Below, piece after piece: positions 35,191 through 48,249 of a DNA stretch of 64,000 nucleotides. The stretch covers positions 43,717,429 to 43,781,428 of the forward strand of contig CM028328.1 in NCBI GenBank assembly GCA_016647705.1, read 5' to 3'. The stretch comes from Eucommia ulmoides. Its lineage: Eukaryota; Streptophyta; Magnoliopsida; Garryales; Eucommiaceae. A model generated the notes under the pieces. It worked only from the letters and a program-made list of their open reading frames with translations. It was not told the DNA's origin and searched no databases. Each line of letters starts with the position of its first letter. The stretch's first letter is position 1. The position numbers and the translations under genes are program-made.

Positions 35191-35561
35191 ACTCATGATT
35201 TGATAAACGGTAGTCAATTTCGAAACAAATATGGTACGCCTACAGTTGTCACCAAACCAACAATGCACAAAACATCAAATCTATAAACGTGCAATTGTTT
35301 ATTTAGTCTAGACTAATTTGATATATCACCATTAAAACAATAATACATCAAAGCCCAAAAACCTCATTAAATCCTATCTTGCAATCCAACTTCATCAAGA
35401 GGCCATAACCCCAGAAAAATCATATGCACCATAGAATATTTGGTTTTCAATTTTGAGAAAAGTTTGGTAGACTTTAGAGTTACTTCCAGGATGAAACCTT
35501 TGACAAAATAATAAGACCATCAATAAACAAAGATTTACCAACTTCTAAAGAAAGAAGCCAC
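35191..35561. other. Older host sequence between C and solo LTR E
   Basis: No gene. GCAATTGTTTATTTAGTCTAG near 35,290 recurs in inverted orientation at about 37,515 on the other side of solo LTR E. The minus frame at 35,480-35,680 crosses into E and is not a gene. Confidence 0.4.
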
Positions 35562-37279
35562 TGGTAGTGAATTTTATTTGTCGCTACAATACCGCAAGTG
35601 TACGGCCACGTTTTAATAGAATAGGAAAAGTACGATTGTCGTATCAATAGGAATTGGTTTAGATTGTCGTTAAGTACCACGATTGTCGTGACCTAATTTT
35701 ATTTAGGCATCCAAATTTTGGGTTTTTAAACTAAAATAACTAAAACAAAATAAAATATGGATTTTCTATGCACAAATGTTCTAGGGGCTTGATTTCATCT
35801 CGTTATTCCCATGTTATCCTATTAAGTAATTATTAGATAATTTTCATTCAATAATCAAGGTCCCCGTGCTATTTCTCTCTCACTATCTCTCCCGAGCATC
35901 AAGTGAGAGAATATGTAATCACTTCAATACTAGTATCCCTATCTCATATTTAAGTGAAAATATTCATTATACCTGACCTTATAGATTACGCAAGCTCTAA
36001 ATATCTCTGGATCCATTAAAGCCTACATTGTGTTTAACTTGATTTCAAACTCGAGATTAACCTAAGTCCGAACTCGAGATTACCTCTCCCGAGTGTCAAA
36101 TCTCAAGTTCTCAATTCAACCAAAATATCATGTGGGAGCATATTTTGGAAGCATTAAAGAGGAAAACACAATTGAATGGAAAACCTAGTTGGTAAATCTA
36201 GAACTTGATCACTTCTCGATTTCACAAAATCCTAAATTTCCAACTAGATTACTTAGGTGTTGATTTTCTCCCGGACTTACAACAACCTAAATTATGCACT
36301 CTCAATTCCATCCACAAATTCAATCTCTTCAGAGTATAAAATTGGTAACCTAACATTGTCTAACTCATTGGCCACATGAATCAAACACATTAGGCCTAGG
36401 AGATGCATAAATTAGAATTAAATCCAACAATTAACAAAATAATCTAACACGGTTGAAACGAGACTGCATCAAGCCCTAGATCTAGATTACGAACACAACA
36501 TAAATGAATCCATATCTAAACTTCTAAATAAATTCATAAATGTAAACATGTTCACACAATATTACAAATACTAACTTAAAACAAAAGATTAGGGAGAGAG
36601 AAGGGAAAAGAAAATTTTATTGTGGGATGTGGGGCTTCAAATCTTCAACTCTAATGCTTCTAATGGTGTTTTCTTCATCATTTTTACCTCAAATCGCCAC
36701 ACCATGTGTTGTTTCTTGTCCAAAATTGAGTATCCAATGTTGGTTATCTCTCTCCAAATCGCCTCCCCCATTTTTTGAGACTTAAGGAGGTATTTATAGG
36801 TCCAAAATTAGGGTTTTCGGGTTGCAGGTAGTGCAGACAGCTCTGCAGTACGCGTTTTAGTGCGCTGCAGCATGCTAAGGGTAGAAACCAACCCATCCAT
36901 ACTAGTGGTTGGGCACTGCAACACCCTCTTGCACGCTGCAGCGCGATCAAGTTCGCGTTGCAGCGTGCTTTGGACAACGCTAACGCCTACTTCGTATTGT
37001 TTCCATATCTTTCTCGTAGAAAGTACAATTAAAGTGATTCAAAAGCATATGAAAATATAAGACATATATCTACAACGTTCATGTTTTTAGTTTTCCCAAA
37101 ATCAAATTGTATCATAGTCAAAATTGGTCTTGAAAGTACTGTACCTCTACGTATTTTGCACCATTTCTCCCATTTATTTGTAATCCTACAAAACACATTA
37201 AACTAACAAAAATGATTGAAAATACACAAATATTTGAACTTTAAAATACTTGATTTGTTGGTAAATAAACCACTCATCA
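35562..37279 (-). mobile_element. Solo LTR E (same family as C and D)
   Basis: 1,718 bp from TG at 35,562 to CA at 37,279, colinear with the LTRs of C. It is flanked by GCCAC (35,557-35,561) and GCTAC (37,280-37,284), a 5-bp target duplication with one mismatch. No primer site or internal region adjoins it, so it is best explained by recombination between the LTRs of a former full element. TATA (reverse strand) at 36,791-36,799. A CGCTGCAGCG-type palindrome cluster lies upstream at 36,832-36,975. Confidence 0.85.
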
Positions 37280-37849
37280 GCTACCATGCACCGTTCAGGC
37301 GATAAGACCAAGGAACGGAGATGGTTTTTTTTTTCTTCTAACAAAACTTTGGCTATAAAAAATGCAGGAAATAGACATCAGTTGCGTATATGTTGATGTT
37401 CAAGTCTAAATACTTGAAGCAAAAGGACTAAATGGAAAGGAGGAGGTTCACTATCTCAATTCCAACAAATAATATGCAAGCCATGGCACTACAAGTAATC
37501 TATTATATCAAATATGTCTAGACTAAATAAACAATTACATGGCATGGGTGTTACACTAACGGCCAAAATCATAAAATTTAATTCCTAAAAATTACGTTTT
37601 ATCAAAAATAAACATGTCAGCAAAGGTATTTAGGGATTTACATCAATAATCCCGAATTCATTTTTCATCACCACTGACAAATAGCGAGACAAACCGATTT
37701 AGCTTCTCAACCCAATAGCTAATTAGTCTCCTCCCCAGCTTGTAGGCTGGGTATATTTTACACTGTCAATGATCACAAATCACACAATCGAAAGTGTTTG
37801 ATTAGAATCCCCAATAGAACTTATCCAATCACGACCCCAGTTAGGGACC
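37280..37849. other. No gene recognised
   Basis: This is mixed sequence between the solo LTR and the next LTR fragment. It contains CTAGACTAAATAAACAATTAC near 37,518, the inverted partner of the 35,290 motif. I see nothing else here. Confidence 0.4.
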
Positions 37850-39698
37850 TGTGACGTACCCCAGATTTCGATAGCGGAGAAGGTAGAGATCGGGAAGAAT
37901 AGAAAACAAGTTTCATTCCTCCATCTCTAAGTCTTCCAAATCCATTCATTTTGAAAATAGTTTTTCAAGGGCTTCTCTAGATGTCAGTTTTGAAAAATCT
38001 CTTGGGCCGGGATTTTAAATTTGAAAACGGAGTCGCCACTTAGCATGGGTTAAATGGTGTGCTAAGTCACCAGGGTTTTAGAAATTCATTTTTTGTTTTA
38101 GAAACGACCCATGTTTTGACTTGTAATGGTCTTGTACCAGAGGTTTTCTTTAAGTTCGAGGGGTCAATTATGCTCGAGGAAGGTTTTACACACTCCAAGA
38201 CACCCGTCCGAAGACAGTACCTTAGTCTAAATAAATATTCACTTTTAAACAATATCCAAGTAAGTTTCTTCGGTTTTCTTAACTAAATAATTCACTTTTT
38301 CTTCTTTTTTTTTTTTTCTTTTTTTTTTAAGTTTTTAAATTTTTGATATGATGAGAGTAGTAAATTCTATACTAATCTAAGCAGCAATAACTCAATAGCA
38401 GTAAATAATAGACAAAAATATAAATAGGCCTCCTGCATATCCCTATTTTCACAGAGAATCAGGTCGATATGTAGTTCCAAAATGCATTATATTTGAAATG
38501 AAATGTTTTTGTATTTTTTAAACATCAAACCCTATAAAGGTTTCCTACATATCCTGGTATACATGGGGAATCAGGTCGACACGTAGTTCCAGCATGCAAA
38601 CTAGGACTAAATTATTTAGATATGTGACCAAACTTGTACGTGGCCTACCTATGTATCTCAGATCAATGAGAATTAGGAAATCACGTAGTTCATTTATGTA
38701 AGTTAAAAAAAAAAAAAAATTAAAACAAAACATGAATCGTACAATCGTTTGTGAATAACCTCCTTGATTTTGTCAAGAACACTACAATTGGACTACTTTG
38801 TTTTAGTGAAATTAGTGTTAGTATGTTAGCTCTTAGTTTAAAAGGAAAGAAAATATCATATATATATATATATATATATATAAGGTGTCAGTCCACTAGC
38901 CTGAACACTTAATGCCAGGCTGTGATCTTGACGTTTAGCATAAAGTAAATTAGATTATTAATAGTATATGGTTGTATTAACAGTTAGTAAGAGTTCGTTT
39001 GATGTGTTCATGAGAGAATCACAGAGACTATGCACAACTCATGATGTGATAGATGTTTTGTATAGAACCCTCACATGTTCTTAACATGTTATCGATTGTT
39101 TTCGGTCCTCACATGTTCTTAAACATATTCTCAGACATTTTTTATGGTCTTGATGTTTTTGAACCATTTTTATATGGTTTGATGATTTTGTCATCATTTG
39201 ATGTATTTGGATATGTTTTTTGTTTTTTATTTTTTATTTTTATTTTTTATGTCTTTTGCTTTGATTGTTGTTTATGTTTTATGTATATGATATATATATG
39301 TATAAATACTATATGAACATGATATATTAAAGCATGGTGTACATATTTAAACCAAAATCAAAGGGTGTTTCAAGAAAACATACCTACTTAGGGAAAGTAA
39401 TCTTTACTAAGTGATTACCTTCATCTCCTCCTTTGGATCCTATTCGTTGTCCTCGATTGTTTGTGGTCAACCTTTTGATATCTTCCACCAAGATCTTCAA
39501 GAGCTCCTCTAGGGTAGAATTTCTGTAGAATTTTGAGGTGGTTATTGAAGGATTTGGTTGCAAACCCTAGAGACCCGAGAGCACTACCCAAGCCTAGAGA
39601 GAGAAAGTAGGATTTCCAACTTTTGAAAAGATGACAACAGGCCCCTGTATTTATAGTTCGGGCATCTTTCACATTGGTCAATGCTCAGGGTATACCAT
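37850..39698 (-). mobile_element. Tat/Ogre-like LTR fragment H, part nearer its 3' end
   Basis: Read on the minus strand it has a TATA box (CTATAAATA, 39,648-39,656), then GAACTACGTGTCGACCTGATT-type blocks followed by GATA(C/T)(A/G)TAGG (38,450-38,720), then AAGTGGCGACTCC (38,029-38,042). It ends in GTACGTCACA at about 37,850. I recall these blocks in this order from LTRs of large Tat-lineage elements; this was not searched. The LTR is interrupted at 39,698 by element F and resumes at 52,676. An (AT)n run lies at 38,856-38,882. Fossil. Confidence 0.5.
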
Positions 39699-41308
39699 TG
39701 TACGCGTCGAGGATTTCACATCATCGTCCTCGCGGTATCGACTACTCGCAAGTATACGAGGTCTAGTTTTAATATAATGGATCTTGTAAGATCGGATATC
39801 GTTCTACTGGGAAATATGTGTAATTCAGTTGAGTACTGTGATTTTTATAGTTTCATATTATCTTGACTAATCATAACTCGTTTGTTTTCTATTTACTATA
39901 CTAAGATAAACGACAACTATTAAGTTAGTTCTAATTACACTAATTACTTAGGTATTAATCTCTTTCATATAATGCATAATCGATGTCATTTAGTTAGCTA
40001 TAATGGTGTTTATCTAATTCGACAACCTCTGTATCAATAACTCCTCTGCTACCTCTCCCGAGTGTAAAACGGGGGATTACACGACTTCGTGTCAATGAAG
40101 AAGTCCCATTCAACTCCTTAACGACCCTAGGTCGCATGAGTTTTGAGCCAATATCATGGATTGCATACGTTTTAACGCCCTCCCGGGGTCGTTAGAAAGT
40201 CACGTTGTATTTACCCTCGTCCGAATCCGGGGTTACCTCTCACGAGTGTCAAACCCCGTATTCTCGTTTTATCTATACAAGCATAATATCAAGAATAACG
40301 GTAAACACAATCGTATTTAGACAAACAATACATTAAAATAACATTAATTCATTCAACTAAACGATTACATGATTTCAACTACACCTAAGTAACATTCAAC
40401 TACTACTACAAGATCTTATCCATATACCATATAAAATAAGAGGGATTCAACATTCTTAGATATGAAAAAGTGATTACAAAGAATAAAACAAGAGAGAAAC
40501 GATCAAATCTGGAAGTGAAACGGTTCACTGTCACTAATGATTGATCTGCAAGTGATCCTTCTTTATCCGAATGATGAACCTCCTTCTTGATCTTCAAAAT
40601 ATAGCTTAAGAGCTCTCTACTAGGGTTAGGGTTCTTCAACAACCAGTTTCAGACGCGGGCAAGGGGTATTTATAGGCCTAGGGATTCAAAAATATCTAAA
40701 CAGATATTTTGGCCTGTTCTGCGATTTCCGCCTAAGGGGTAGAAACTTCGCTTAGGCAGAGTTTAAGTCGGTTAGAATTCTGCTTAAGCGGTAGAATCTT
40801 CACTTAGGCGGAGGACTAACTTCTTGGCTCCCTTTCTTTCTGATGGAATTTCGCCTAGGCGGTAGCTACTTTGCCTAGGCGGATTTACAGCAGTGCAGCT
40901 CTTCCAGTAGTTCAGTACTTCCAGCATTCTGATGGATTTCCGCCTAGGTGGTGGAAACTTCGCCTAGGCAGATTCAAAACTTCAGCCCTTGCAACCTTCT
41001 GACGGATTTTCGCCTGGGCGGTGGAAACTTCGCCTAGGCGGATTTCAATTCTTCAGCTTTTGCAACTTTCTGATGAATTTCTGCCTAGGCGGTAGATACT
41101 TCACCTAGGCGGATTTGCACTGTCCTTTGAAATCTCTTTTTTTCATCTTTTTGGCTACCCTTTTCTCCACCATTTCGCTCGGTTTGCCGATTGTTTACGT
41201 CCCTTCTCCTGACTAATAAAAACAACTAAAACGATATTCAAACTTCAATAAAATACTCGAAAACTGGCAAATTCGGTTTAGAATTAGATAGGTATTTTAC
41301 ACTTATCA
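39699..41308 (-). repeat. 3' LTR of element F
   Basis: 1,610 bp, colinear with 51,068-52,675. TATA (reverse strand) at 40,667-40,675; palindrome array at 40,728-41,122. Confidence 0.93.
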
Positions 41309-43006
41309 AATACCCCCAAAATTGGAATTTTGCTAATCCTCGAGCAAAACACCCTAATGCTAAATAACACTAACTACACTAATTAGCTACATTCTAAACT
41401 ATAAATAGTTAATCATTAATAAATAAGAAGTACACACCTGTGAGATTCAAGTTCAGTCAAAGAAACCATGCTATTCTTCCCTCAACAACCCGTAATCAAA
41501 TTCGGTTAAGGAATAACACACACCACGTGGTGTTCCAAAATTTCAACACTCAATATCAGTTAAAATCATTTTAGATCCAATTGAAATGTGTGTGTGAGAG
41601 AACTCAGATATATAACTAATCAAATGCCGGATTGGATTATTCAATGAATAAGGTCATGACTTAAACTTGTTAAAACATTAAGGAAAGCCATATGCTTGAC
41701 TGAGCTCAACTATCCACTAATGTAGGTTCGGACATTCACTGTGATCAATAGGGCTTGGTCAGGCTTTGGAGAACGACCAAGGGTATCGTAGAAATAGAAA
41801 CTCGTTATAATTTTAACGAGACCCGAGATACAAACGCTTGTCACTAAATCTCTCTCATGACCCCCTTATCTTTGAAGAAATTACCCTGAACAAGATTTAG
41901 TAAACTTGTATTCACTTGTCAAAATAATCGAAATTAAACACTATATTCACATAGGTTTTTTTTTTATTTTTTATTTTTTTAAACAAACATACACCCCCGA
42001 ACTTATTCAATTTTGTACAATTTTAGGGGCGTTTAGATACAACTAAAGGATTGACAAGTGAATACTCTTATAGTTAACCAAAAATATTTAAACTGAAATC
42101 CCGATTGCCCGCTTCAAGTTAGCATAATCTAATGCTACTTGTTTTCAATCAATTTTCACTTTTATTCCTAGTGACAATGGTTCTGAAATATTTACTTGGT
42201 TAAAGTATAGAAACAAGTTCAGAAGTGAATTTTTTTTATGGCTTCGATAGGAGAACGAGGGAATAACTTTTCAGGTTAGTTTCAAACGGTTCAAGCGATA
42301 AAAATGAAGGCCTATATCATGACTCCAAAATTACCTTACCTATAATTTCGCCTCAAGCATCCCCCAGTCAAGTTCTAGATTCCTCATTTCTGTCATGAAC
42401 TCATTACTGAATAATCAGCGTCAAATCGTTCAACTAATTATACAACGAGTTTATGCAATCGTGCGATTTAGGATCAAAATAATTTTTTACCTAATCGACA
42501 TGCTAAGCACACAAAACACACGTGAATTGCATTACCTCCGACCCTAAAACACAATTTAGGGGGTAATTTTCATCATCGGGACATGGTTCGGACGAACTCA
42601 AAAACTCAGCATGCTCGTACAACTAAATTCATTAACAATTCTACTCTAATTCTACAAACTAATATTACCTTTGCTAATTATCCTTATACATGCATTGCTA
42701 AACATTACACATGCATAACAAAAAGAATTTCAAAATTTACAAAAATTTAACATTAATAAAAAAATTTGTACACAAAACGAATTTTTGTCCCCTTTACATC
42801 AATTTTTTTTTCTATCCTTCATATCCCCCCAAGAAAAAAAAAACAAAAACTACATGCATTGCAGGTTATACACCCCCAAACTTAAACGAGGCAGTGTCCT
42901 CACTACCTAAGCAGCGAACCCAATAGCAAAATAGAAAAATACGTATTGAAAACTGGGGTGGACACATACCTAGTAGGGAAGACATACAAGTCTAACCTCC
43001 TACTGT
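41309..43006. other. 3' untranslated region and polypurine tract of element F
   Basis: The minus strand has the polypurine tract TTTTGGGGGTATT immediately before the LTR (41,309-41,322). The remaining 1.7 kb is AT-rich and non-coding, with poly-A/T runs near 41,956 and 42,835. The 42,711-42,926 plus-strand frame is not a gene. Confidence 0.6.
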
Positions 43007-44110
43007 TCATTGTCGAGGAGATGGCGATGGCGACTCATTAGTCTCGGAAGGCGGCATGGGCGTATAACGCGCTATGTCGATTCCGAGATGTTCGAAAATA
43101 ACTCTTTGGTTTTGATTTTGTTGCCGGATATAAGAATCCATGTAGCTCTCCATCCGAGCAAAATTAGCTTGAAGTTGGCTCATATCGGACTGGAGACTAC
43201 GGACATCTCGTGAGATTTGGATGATTTGGCCGCGGCTGGTTGTAGGCGTTGGTGGCTCCAAAGGATCGGCTTCTTCCTCTTCCTGACCCTCTTCTCCTTT
43301 ACTTGGTCCGCCTTTCCATAACCTATTAATCATTGCAAGATCAAGTGGCTTTACAGGTGGAAAGGGGCTTGTAGATGTGATACGAACTCTAGCTCGTTGA
43401 AAGAGCGCGGTGAGGAAGGAGGGAAAATGAAGGCCACCCTTCTTCGTCCCGGCAGTATGAATAATGGAAAAATAAATATGCTAGTCGACGTTGACGGGCA
43501 TCCCTCTATCAATACCGTAGAGCATGAATGCTCTCTCCTTGGACACATCGGACATATAGGTGGTCGGGAGCAGATTAGCGCAGATAAATGAAAACCAAAT
43601 CTTTGGGATCGGTTTCAGAAACCGCGACTTGAAGATTGCCTGGCCTTGCTATATGTTTGTCCACTGGGCATTGCCTGTCGTCAGGGCCTGAATCACCGCA
43701 CTCATTATCGATGTGGCGGCATCGGATAAATTTTTGGAGGCTTCGAGCCTCGTTAATCCCAGCAACTCAGTAAAATGGTCGGCACTGAACAGAATGGGTA
43801 CGTTCTTGACCCTTGTTTGAAACCCCGTGGCCTCCGCAATATTCGCATAGAATTCTCGAACAAGGGCCAACTCCCCTGATGGTGGTTGAGCACAGAATTG
43901 TTCCCATCGTCTTTGTAGAATGAAAATTTTGATTTCTTCCGGGAGATCATTCAAGGGTCCAAACCCTCTCTGACGGATGCTAGGCCGCTTACTCTTATGA
44001 TCTTTGTAACGATTCTCAGCCGGCTTTGAGACAAATTTTAGGGAGTTGAAATCCGAAGTAGGCGGAGGTTCGTTTGTTCGTGGTTGCTTGGCTGCACAGC
44101 GCTTTGCCAT
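43007..44110 (-). mobile_element. Third (post-integrase) frame of element F
   Basis: The first part (43,649-44,110) matches the 'putative plant transposon protein' type found downstream of pol in Athila elements: FNSLKFVSKPAENRY, RRWEQFCAQPPSGELALVREFYAN and a leucine-rich continuation. The second part (43,007-43,333) contains ISRDVRSLQSDMSQLQANFA, a predicted coiled coil, between acidic and Pro/Ser-rich stretches. Its function in the family is unknown; it has historically been compared with an envelope-like frame. Fossil region. Confidence 0.75.
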
Positions 44111-44767
44111 TTTCCCTGTAAATCAAAATTACAACACCAACCACAATAATAACAATAGAAAACGCAATTCAAACCATGGTCGGCGAACACATAATGCCCT
44201 ATTTTTTTCAAACATATACCAACCAAAGCTAATCAACACAAATTTCACAAGATATTCCACCAACCATAACCAAATCACATTTTTGTCGCAATGTAGCATT
44301 CAATAAATTATTCACATTGTATAGCAACACAAAAACATGACAGGGTTTACCATTAATCATTCCTTAATCCCAAATAACATGAAAACCGCAACTTAGGGTT
44401 TAAAGAGGTTTAGGGATCTAACCTAATCCAATGATTTTTTGAAATAAATGAGAAAATGAAGCACTTATTTCAACAACTAAATGAAAAATTGGATGATTGA
44501 CACTTGTTGAAAAATTTGGATCAAATCACTGGAGAATGGTGATATCGCACTGTTTTACCGTTCGAACCCTAATTTTCGAAAATGGGAGGAGGAATTCCAC
44601 GTTTGGACGGAGATTGTTGGTGAAAATCTAAATTTTTAGCAATGTAGGGTAAATATTTAATGGGAGAAAGGGATTTGGGATGGTGAAGTTGAGAGGTTTC
44701 TTGAAATTTTTAGGAGAGAAGTGTCGTTTGTGAAGAGGATTGTTGCATTTTAAAACAGGGGTCGCGT
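44111..44767. other. Non-coding leader of the third frame in element F
   Basis: The region between the palindrome array and the third frame has no conserved frame. On the minus strand TTTTAAAATG at about 44,747 is a weak TATA-like site just downstream of the palindromes. 45,176-45,479 is likewise non-coding. Confidence 0.4.
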
Positions 44768-45175
44768 AAATTCGCCTAGGCGATGGTTTTACCGCTTAGG
44801 AGAATTAGCGTCTTTTTCTCTTTTAAAAACCTTCTGGTGTTAATTTGCCTAAGCGGTGGTTTTTCCGCCAAGGCGAATTTACACCAGTGTGAAACCCCTG
44901 AATTCGTTATAAATTCGCTTAGACGGTGGGTTTTCTGCCTGAGCGAATTTACTCCAGTGTAGGAACTCAGCTTTTCTTCATTTTTCTGCCTAGGCGGTGG
45001 TTTTACCGCCTGGGTGAAGTTATACCAGTGTAAAATGCAGACTTTTTCTATCCAATTTTTGCCTAGGTGGTGGTTTTTCTGCCTAGGCGAATTTACGCCA
45101 GTATGTTTTCTTAGCCTTTCTATCCATTTTTTACCTAGGCGGTGGTTTTACCGCTTAGGCAAATTTACGCCAGTG
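44768..45175. repeat. Internal array of CGCCTAGGCG palindromes in element F
   Basis: Six pairs of palindromes of the type TGCCTAGGCGGTGGTTTT then ACCGCCTAGGCGAATTTA, at a spacing of about 70-80 bp, lie between integrase and the third frame. They use the same palindromic core as the arrays upstream of the LTR TATA boxes but a different linker. Confidence 0.85.
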
Positions 45176-45479
45176 TGTTTAAGCTGGATTCCTTCAGGTT
45201 TTCACAATTTAATTTTTTTTTTCTATACCTCTTACTTCCTCTTCAGTCCTCAAACGAGTTTTAGCATGCAAATCAATCCTAATTATCTAGCCTCAACAAT
45301 TCACCACAAAAAATAGTATTACGAGATCAATACGATCTCCAAAAAGTAATTTATACAAAAGTTGGGAATGTTCGTTACCCTCGATGACATATCAAAAGAT
45401 GTTGCTTGGTTTTACGTCCCTAGCATGGACGTTTATGAATTCTGGCTCTATCCTTCAACGAGGGAGATGTTCTCCACAA

Positions 45480-46584
45480 CTCGCTCTTCATCCTTGAAGT
45501 AGTGCTTGATCTACTTCCTGTTGACTCAGAAAGTTCGTCCGTCTTCACCTTCTAGCTCGATAGCTCCAAATGGATAAATATGCTTGATCCGGAACGGTCC
45601 AAACCACCGGGACTTCAACTTTCCGGGAAAGAGTCTCAGCCTTGAGTTAAAAAATAGGACTTGTTGGCCTGGACTGAACTCCCTCTAGACTATCATTTTA
45701 TCATGCCACCTCTTCGTTTTATCTTCGTAGAGCTTGGCATTCTCATAAGCCTCATGCCGGAATTCCTCCATTTCATTTAATTGGAGGAGACGTTGCGCAC
45801 CAGAAGCTTTTATATCAAAGTTGAGTTTCTTAATCGCCCAGAATGCACGGTGCTCCAATTCAACTGGCAAATGACACGCTTTCTCAAACACCAATCAATA
45901 CGGCGACATGCCGATTGGTGTCTTAAAAGTCGTGCGATATGCCCATAAAGCATCATCAAACTTCACTACCCAATCCTTGCGATTTGTATGAACCATTTTC
46001 TCCAGAATTAGCTTGATTTCTTGATTTGAAACTTCTGCTTGGCCATTTGTCTGTGGGTGGTATGGTAGCGCCACCTTGTGCCTCACTCCATACTTTGCCA
46101 ACAAGGCATTGAGCATTTTGTTACAGAAGTGGGTCCCCTCATCACTGATTAAGGCTCGAGGCGTCCCGAACCGTGTCATGACATTATGTTGAAGGAACTT
46201 TAACACCGCTTTGTCATCATTGGTAGGTGTTGCCACGGCCTCAACCCATTTGGATACATAATCCACCGCTAGCAGAATATACTCCTTGCCAAATGATGGA
46301 AGAAATGGCCCCATGAAATCTAAACCCCACACGTCAAACAACTCAAGTTCAAGAATCGACGTCAATGGAAATTCATGTCTCCTTGATATGTTACCTACCC
46401 TTTGACATCTATCACAGGTTTTTACAAACGTATATAAATCTTTAAACAAAGAAGGCCAGTAAAAACCTGATTGAAGTACTTTTGATGCTGTTCGAGTCGC
46501 ACCGAAATGGCCGCCACAAGATGATGAATGGCAATGGTAGAGAATACTAGCCATTTTTTCCTCCGGAACACATATCCGGATCAC
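45480..46584 (-). mobile_element. Integrase region of element F
   Basis: It has a zinc-binding HHCC-type start ([15 protein letters not shown] to CDRCQRVG), then the DDE core with [17 protein letters not shown] and [10 protein letters not shown], then [16 protein letters not shown] and the [19 protein letters not shown] block characteristic of Athila-like integrases. The C-terminal part fades near 45,480. Fossil region. Confidence 0.9.
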
Positions 46585-46626
46585 CTGATCAGCACATTTC
46601 TTGAATAGGAATGGCTCGTCCCACAG

Positions 46627-48249
46627 CTAATACTTTGCATAAAAAAGAAACTTCTTCCGTTGAGCTCTCGTCAACTCCGGTGGTAACACGTTACAGGCAA
46701 GATAGTTGACAATGTCCGCATACCAAGGAAGTGCATTTTCGATTGAAAACAGTTGTTCGTCAGGGAACACTTCCTTGATTCTAGACTCCTCACCAACGTC
46801 TTCTTGAATCAACCTTGATAAGTGGTCGGCAACAACGTTCTCACTCCCCTTTTTGTCCCTTATCTCCGCATCAAACTCTTGCAATAAAAGAATCCACCTT
46901 ATCAACCTTGGTTTAGCATCTTTCTTTACAAATAAGTACCGAATAGCCAGGTGATCTGTGTAGATGATCACTTTTGACCCAATGATATATGAATGAAACT
47001 TATCACAAGAAAAGACTACAGCTAGCAATTCTTTCTCAGTTGTGGTGTAATTCTCCTAGGCGTCATTCAATGTTTTGCTTGCATAATAGATCGAGCGGAA
47101 GATCTTCTCCTTCCGTTGGCCTAACACCGCGCCAACGACATGGTCACTCGCATCGCACATTATCTCAAATGGCATTTTCCAATCTGGAGCGACCATAATT
47201 GGAGCCATGATCAACTTCTCCTTTATCGCCTTAAAAGCTTCCATGCAAGCTTCATTGAATTCAAAGGAAGTATCCTTCTCAAGAAGGTGACATAACGGCT
47301 TCACTGTCTTCGAGAAGTCCATAATAAAGCGTCAGTAAAAGCCGGCATGCCCCAAGAAACTTCAAACTCTTTTCATATTTATTGGTTGCAGAAGCTTCTC
47401 AATCGTTTCAATCTTTACTCAGTCCACCTCAAGCCCCTTGGAAGAGACTCGATGACCCAAGACGATCCCCTCCTTAACCATAAAATGGCACTTCTCCCAA
47501 TTAAGAACTAAATTCTTCTCTTCACATCAGTCAAGAACAAGCGCCAGATTGTAGAGACAGTGATCAAAGGACGATCCAAAGACTGAGAAGTCATCCATAA
47601 ATATTTCCATTTTTTCTTCCACCATATCAGAAAATAATTCCATCATACACCGTTGAAACATTGCCGGTGCATTGCAAAGGCCAAATGACATACGTCTATA
47701 AGCAAACGTCCCATACGGGTATGTGAAAGTCGTCTTTTCTTGGTCCTCCGGTGCAATGGCTATTTGATTGTAACCGGAATAGCCATCAAGAAAGCAGTAG
47801 TACTCGTATCCACCTAAACGATCTAGCATTTGGTTAATTAAAGGAAGAGGAAAATGATCTTTCCTAATTTCTTTATTTAATCTCCTGTAATCAATACACA
47901 CATGCCATCCCGTGATGGTCCGTGTCAGAATAAGGTCGTCCTTCTCATTCTTTACTACCAGCATGCCTCCTTTCTTTGGCACCACTTGCACCGGGCTCAC
48001 CCACTCACTATCGGATATAGCATATATAATTTCCGCATTCAAGAGCTTCAACACCTCCACTCTCACCACTTCCTTCATGGTCGGATTTAGCCGCCGTTGA
48101 TGTTCAATAGAGGGTTTGAATGCATTCTCCATCAAAATCTTATGCATGCACACCGACGGACTAATTCCCTTGATATCCAAAATAGACCAAGCAAAAGAGG
48201 ATCGGTGCCTCTTCAAGATTCTCAGCAACTTACCCTCCTCTTCTTCCAT
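46627..48249 (-). mobile_element. Reverse transcriptase and RNase H region of element F
   Basis: Reverse transcriptase landmarks in order: VVPKKGG, WHVCIDYRRLNKEIRKDHFP, YYCFLDGYSGYNQI, FTYPYGTFAYRRMSFGLCNA, and the catalytic IFMDDFSVFG. RNase H follows, with [40 protein letters not shown] and [13 protein letters not shown], then DHLSRL. All are typical of Ty3-type pol. Fossil region. Confidence 0.92.
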
